6,381 bases of DNA from NCBI GenBank assembly GCA_018664265.1, contig JABJOR010000491.1, forward strand, positions 1 to 6,381, in the 5' to 3' direction. A program made the translations under genes and the position numbers. Below, one piece after another: positions 5,957 to 6,381 of the stretch. A model generated the notes under the pieces. That model was not told the DNA's origin. It saw only the letters and a list, made by a program, of their open reading frames with translations, and made no database searches. This DNA comes from Rhodospirillales bacterium. Lineage in GTDB: Bacteria > Pseudomonadota > Alphaproteobacteria > Rhodospirillales > Casp-alpha2. Within the stretch, counting starts at the first letter, position 1, and the number at the start of each line of letters is the position of its first letter.

Positions 5957-6381
5957 ATGACACAGAGTTCACCCCCGGTACCATTAGCATCCTACGCCTG
6001 CGATCCAGCCACATCGCGTGGTCGGTTGTTTGATGAACCCTTAAGTGCGACCCGGTCTTGTTTCCAGCGCGACAAGGATCGCATCGTTCATTCCGAAGCC
6101 TTTCGACGTCTGGAATACAAAACCCAGGTATTCGTCAATCACGAAGGGGATAATTTTCGCACCCGTTTAACACACTCTCTGGAGGTCTCGCAGATTGCCC
6201 GGTCAATCTGCCGACACCTTCGCTTGAACGAGGACCTAGGGGAGGTTTTGGCGCTGGCCCATGACCTTGGTCATCCGCCCTTTGGCCATGCAGGCGAGGA
6301 TGCTTTGAAAGAAACCATGGCACCTTTTGGCGGGTTTGATCACAATGCCCAGTCCCTGAGCGTTATTACCCGACTGGAAGA
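5957..6381 (+). CDS. dgt: deoxyguanosinetriphosphate triphosphohydrolase-like protein, 3' truncated by window edge
   Basis: The frame from the ATG at 5957 stays open to the window end, giving the first 141 residues. They match the Dgt/dNTP triphosphohydrolase HD-domain family, which releases triphosphate from dNTPs and tunes nucleotide pools in the cytoplasm. Visible signatures are [22 protein letters not shown] (start at residue 38), [15 protein letters not shown] (68-82), [15 protein letters not shown] (100-114) and [10 protein letters not shown] (125-134). The metal-binding His73, His102 and Asp103 of the HD motif are present; the last ligand would lie beyond the window. GAGTAGG at 5942-5948 is a plausible ribosome site 8 bases before the ATG, and residues 1-30 resemble the usual short N-terminal extension. 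GC is about 58%, well above the preceding AT-rich stretch. Bacterial relatives of this type often act on several dNTPs, so strict dGTP specificity is not implied. Confidence 0.95.
   Translation, partial: MTQSSPPVPLASYACDPATSRGRLFDEPLSATRSCFQRDKDRIVHSEAFRRLEYKTQVFVNHEGDNFRTRLTHSLEVSQIARSICRHLRLNEDLGEVLALAHDLGHPPFGHAGEDALKETMAPFGGFDHNAQSLSVITRLE

Noticed and set aside
1..6381. CRISPR array, tRNA or rRNA gene, or insertion sequence
   Set aside because: No regularly spaced repeats, cloverleaf-like segments, rRNA-like sequence, transposase frame or terminal inverted repeats were seen on reading both strands.

Overview
The window looks like chromosomal DNA from an alphaproteobacterium of moderate GC content. 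The evidence is the gene order homoserine dehydrogenase - class II fructose-1,6-bisphosphatase (GlpX) - RecJ, which I know as a recurring alphaproteobacterial cluster, together with an OmpA-type domain carrying the GHASSRT variant and a Dgt-type dNTPase. No genus can be named from the sequence alone.

Layout: (1) Bases 2-454 are the 3' end of a gene whose product ends in an OmpA-like peptidoglycan-association domain. (2) A 137-base gap holds an inverted repeat with two alternative 5' arms in front of hom. (3) Bases 592-4706 are a tight same-strand cluster: hom (threonine/methionine branch), a GlpX-family protein, and recJ (single-strand 5'-3' exonuclease). glpX and recJ overlap by an ATGA. (4) Bases 4707-5956 are clearly AT-rich (about 31-38% GC by hand count, against about 50% in hom and about 58% in the dgt fragment). 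This stretch holds one TylF/macrocin-O-methyltransferase-like gene and a 309-base gap. In the gap, on the minus strand, is a 29-codon ORF for a hydrophobic single-span peptide with a well-placed ribosome binding site. (5) From 5957 to the window edge is the N-terminal part of a deoxyguanosinetriphosphate triphosphohydrolase-like HD-domain protein.

The hom-glpX-recJ genes are probably co-transcribed, although their products act in unrelated processes (amino-acid synthesis, gluconeogenesis, DNA repair). The most notable observation is in the GlpX protein. It aligns with E. coli GlpX residue for residue through position 90 and keeps Asp33, Glu57, Glu88, Thr90 and Tyr119. It has lost the second-metal ligands Asp85 (now Met) and Glu213 (now Gln214), and also the active-site Asp61 (now Gly). 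It may therefore be a pseudoenzyme or have an altered activity, while still sitting in the usual operon position. The second notable item is the unannotated hydrophobic micro-ORF between the methyltransferase and dgt.
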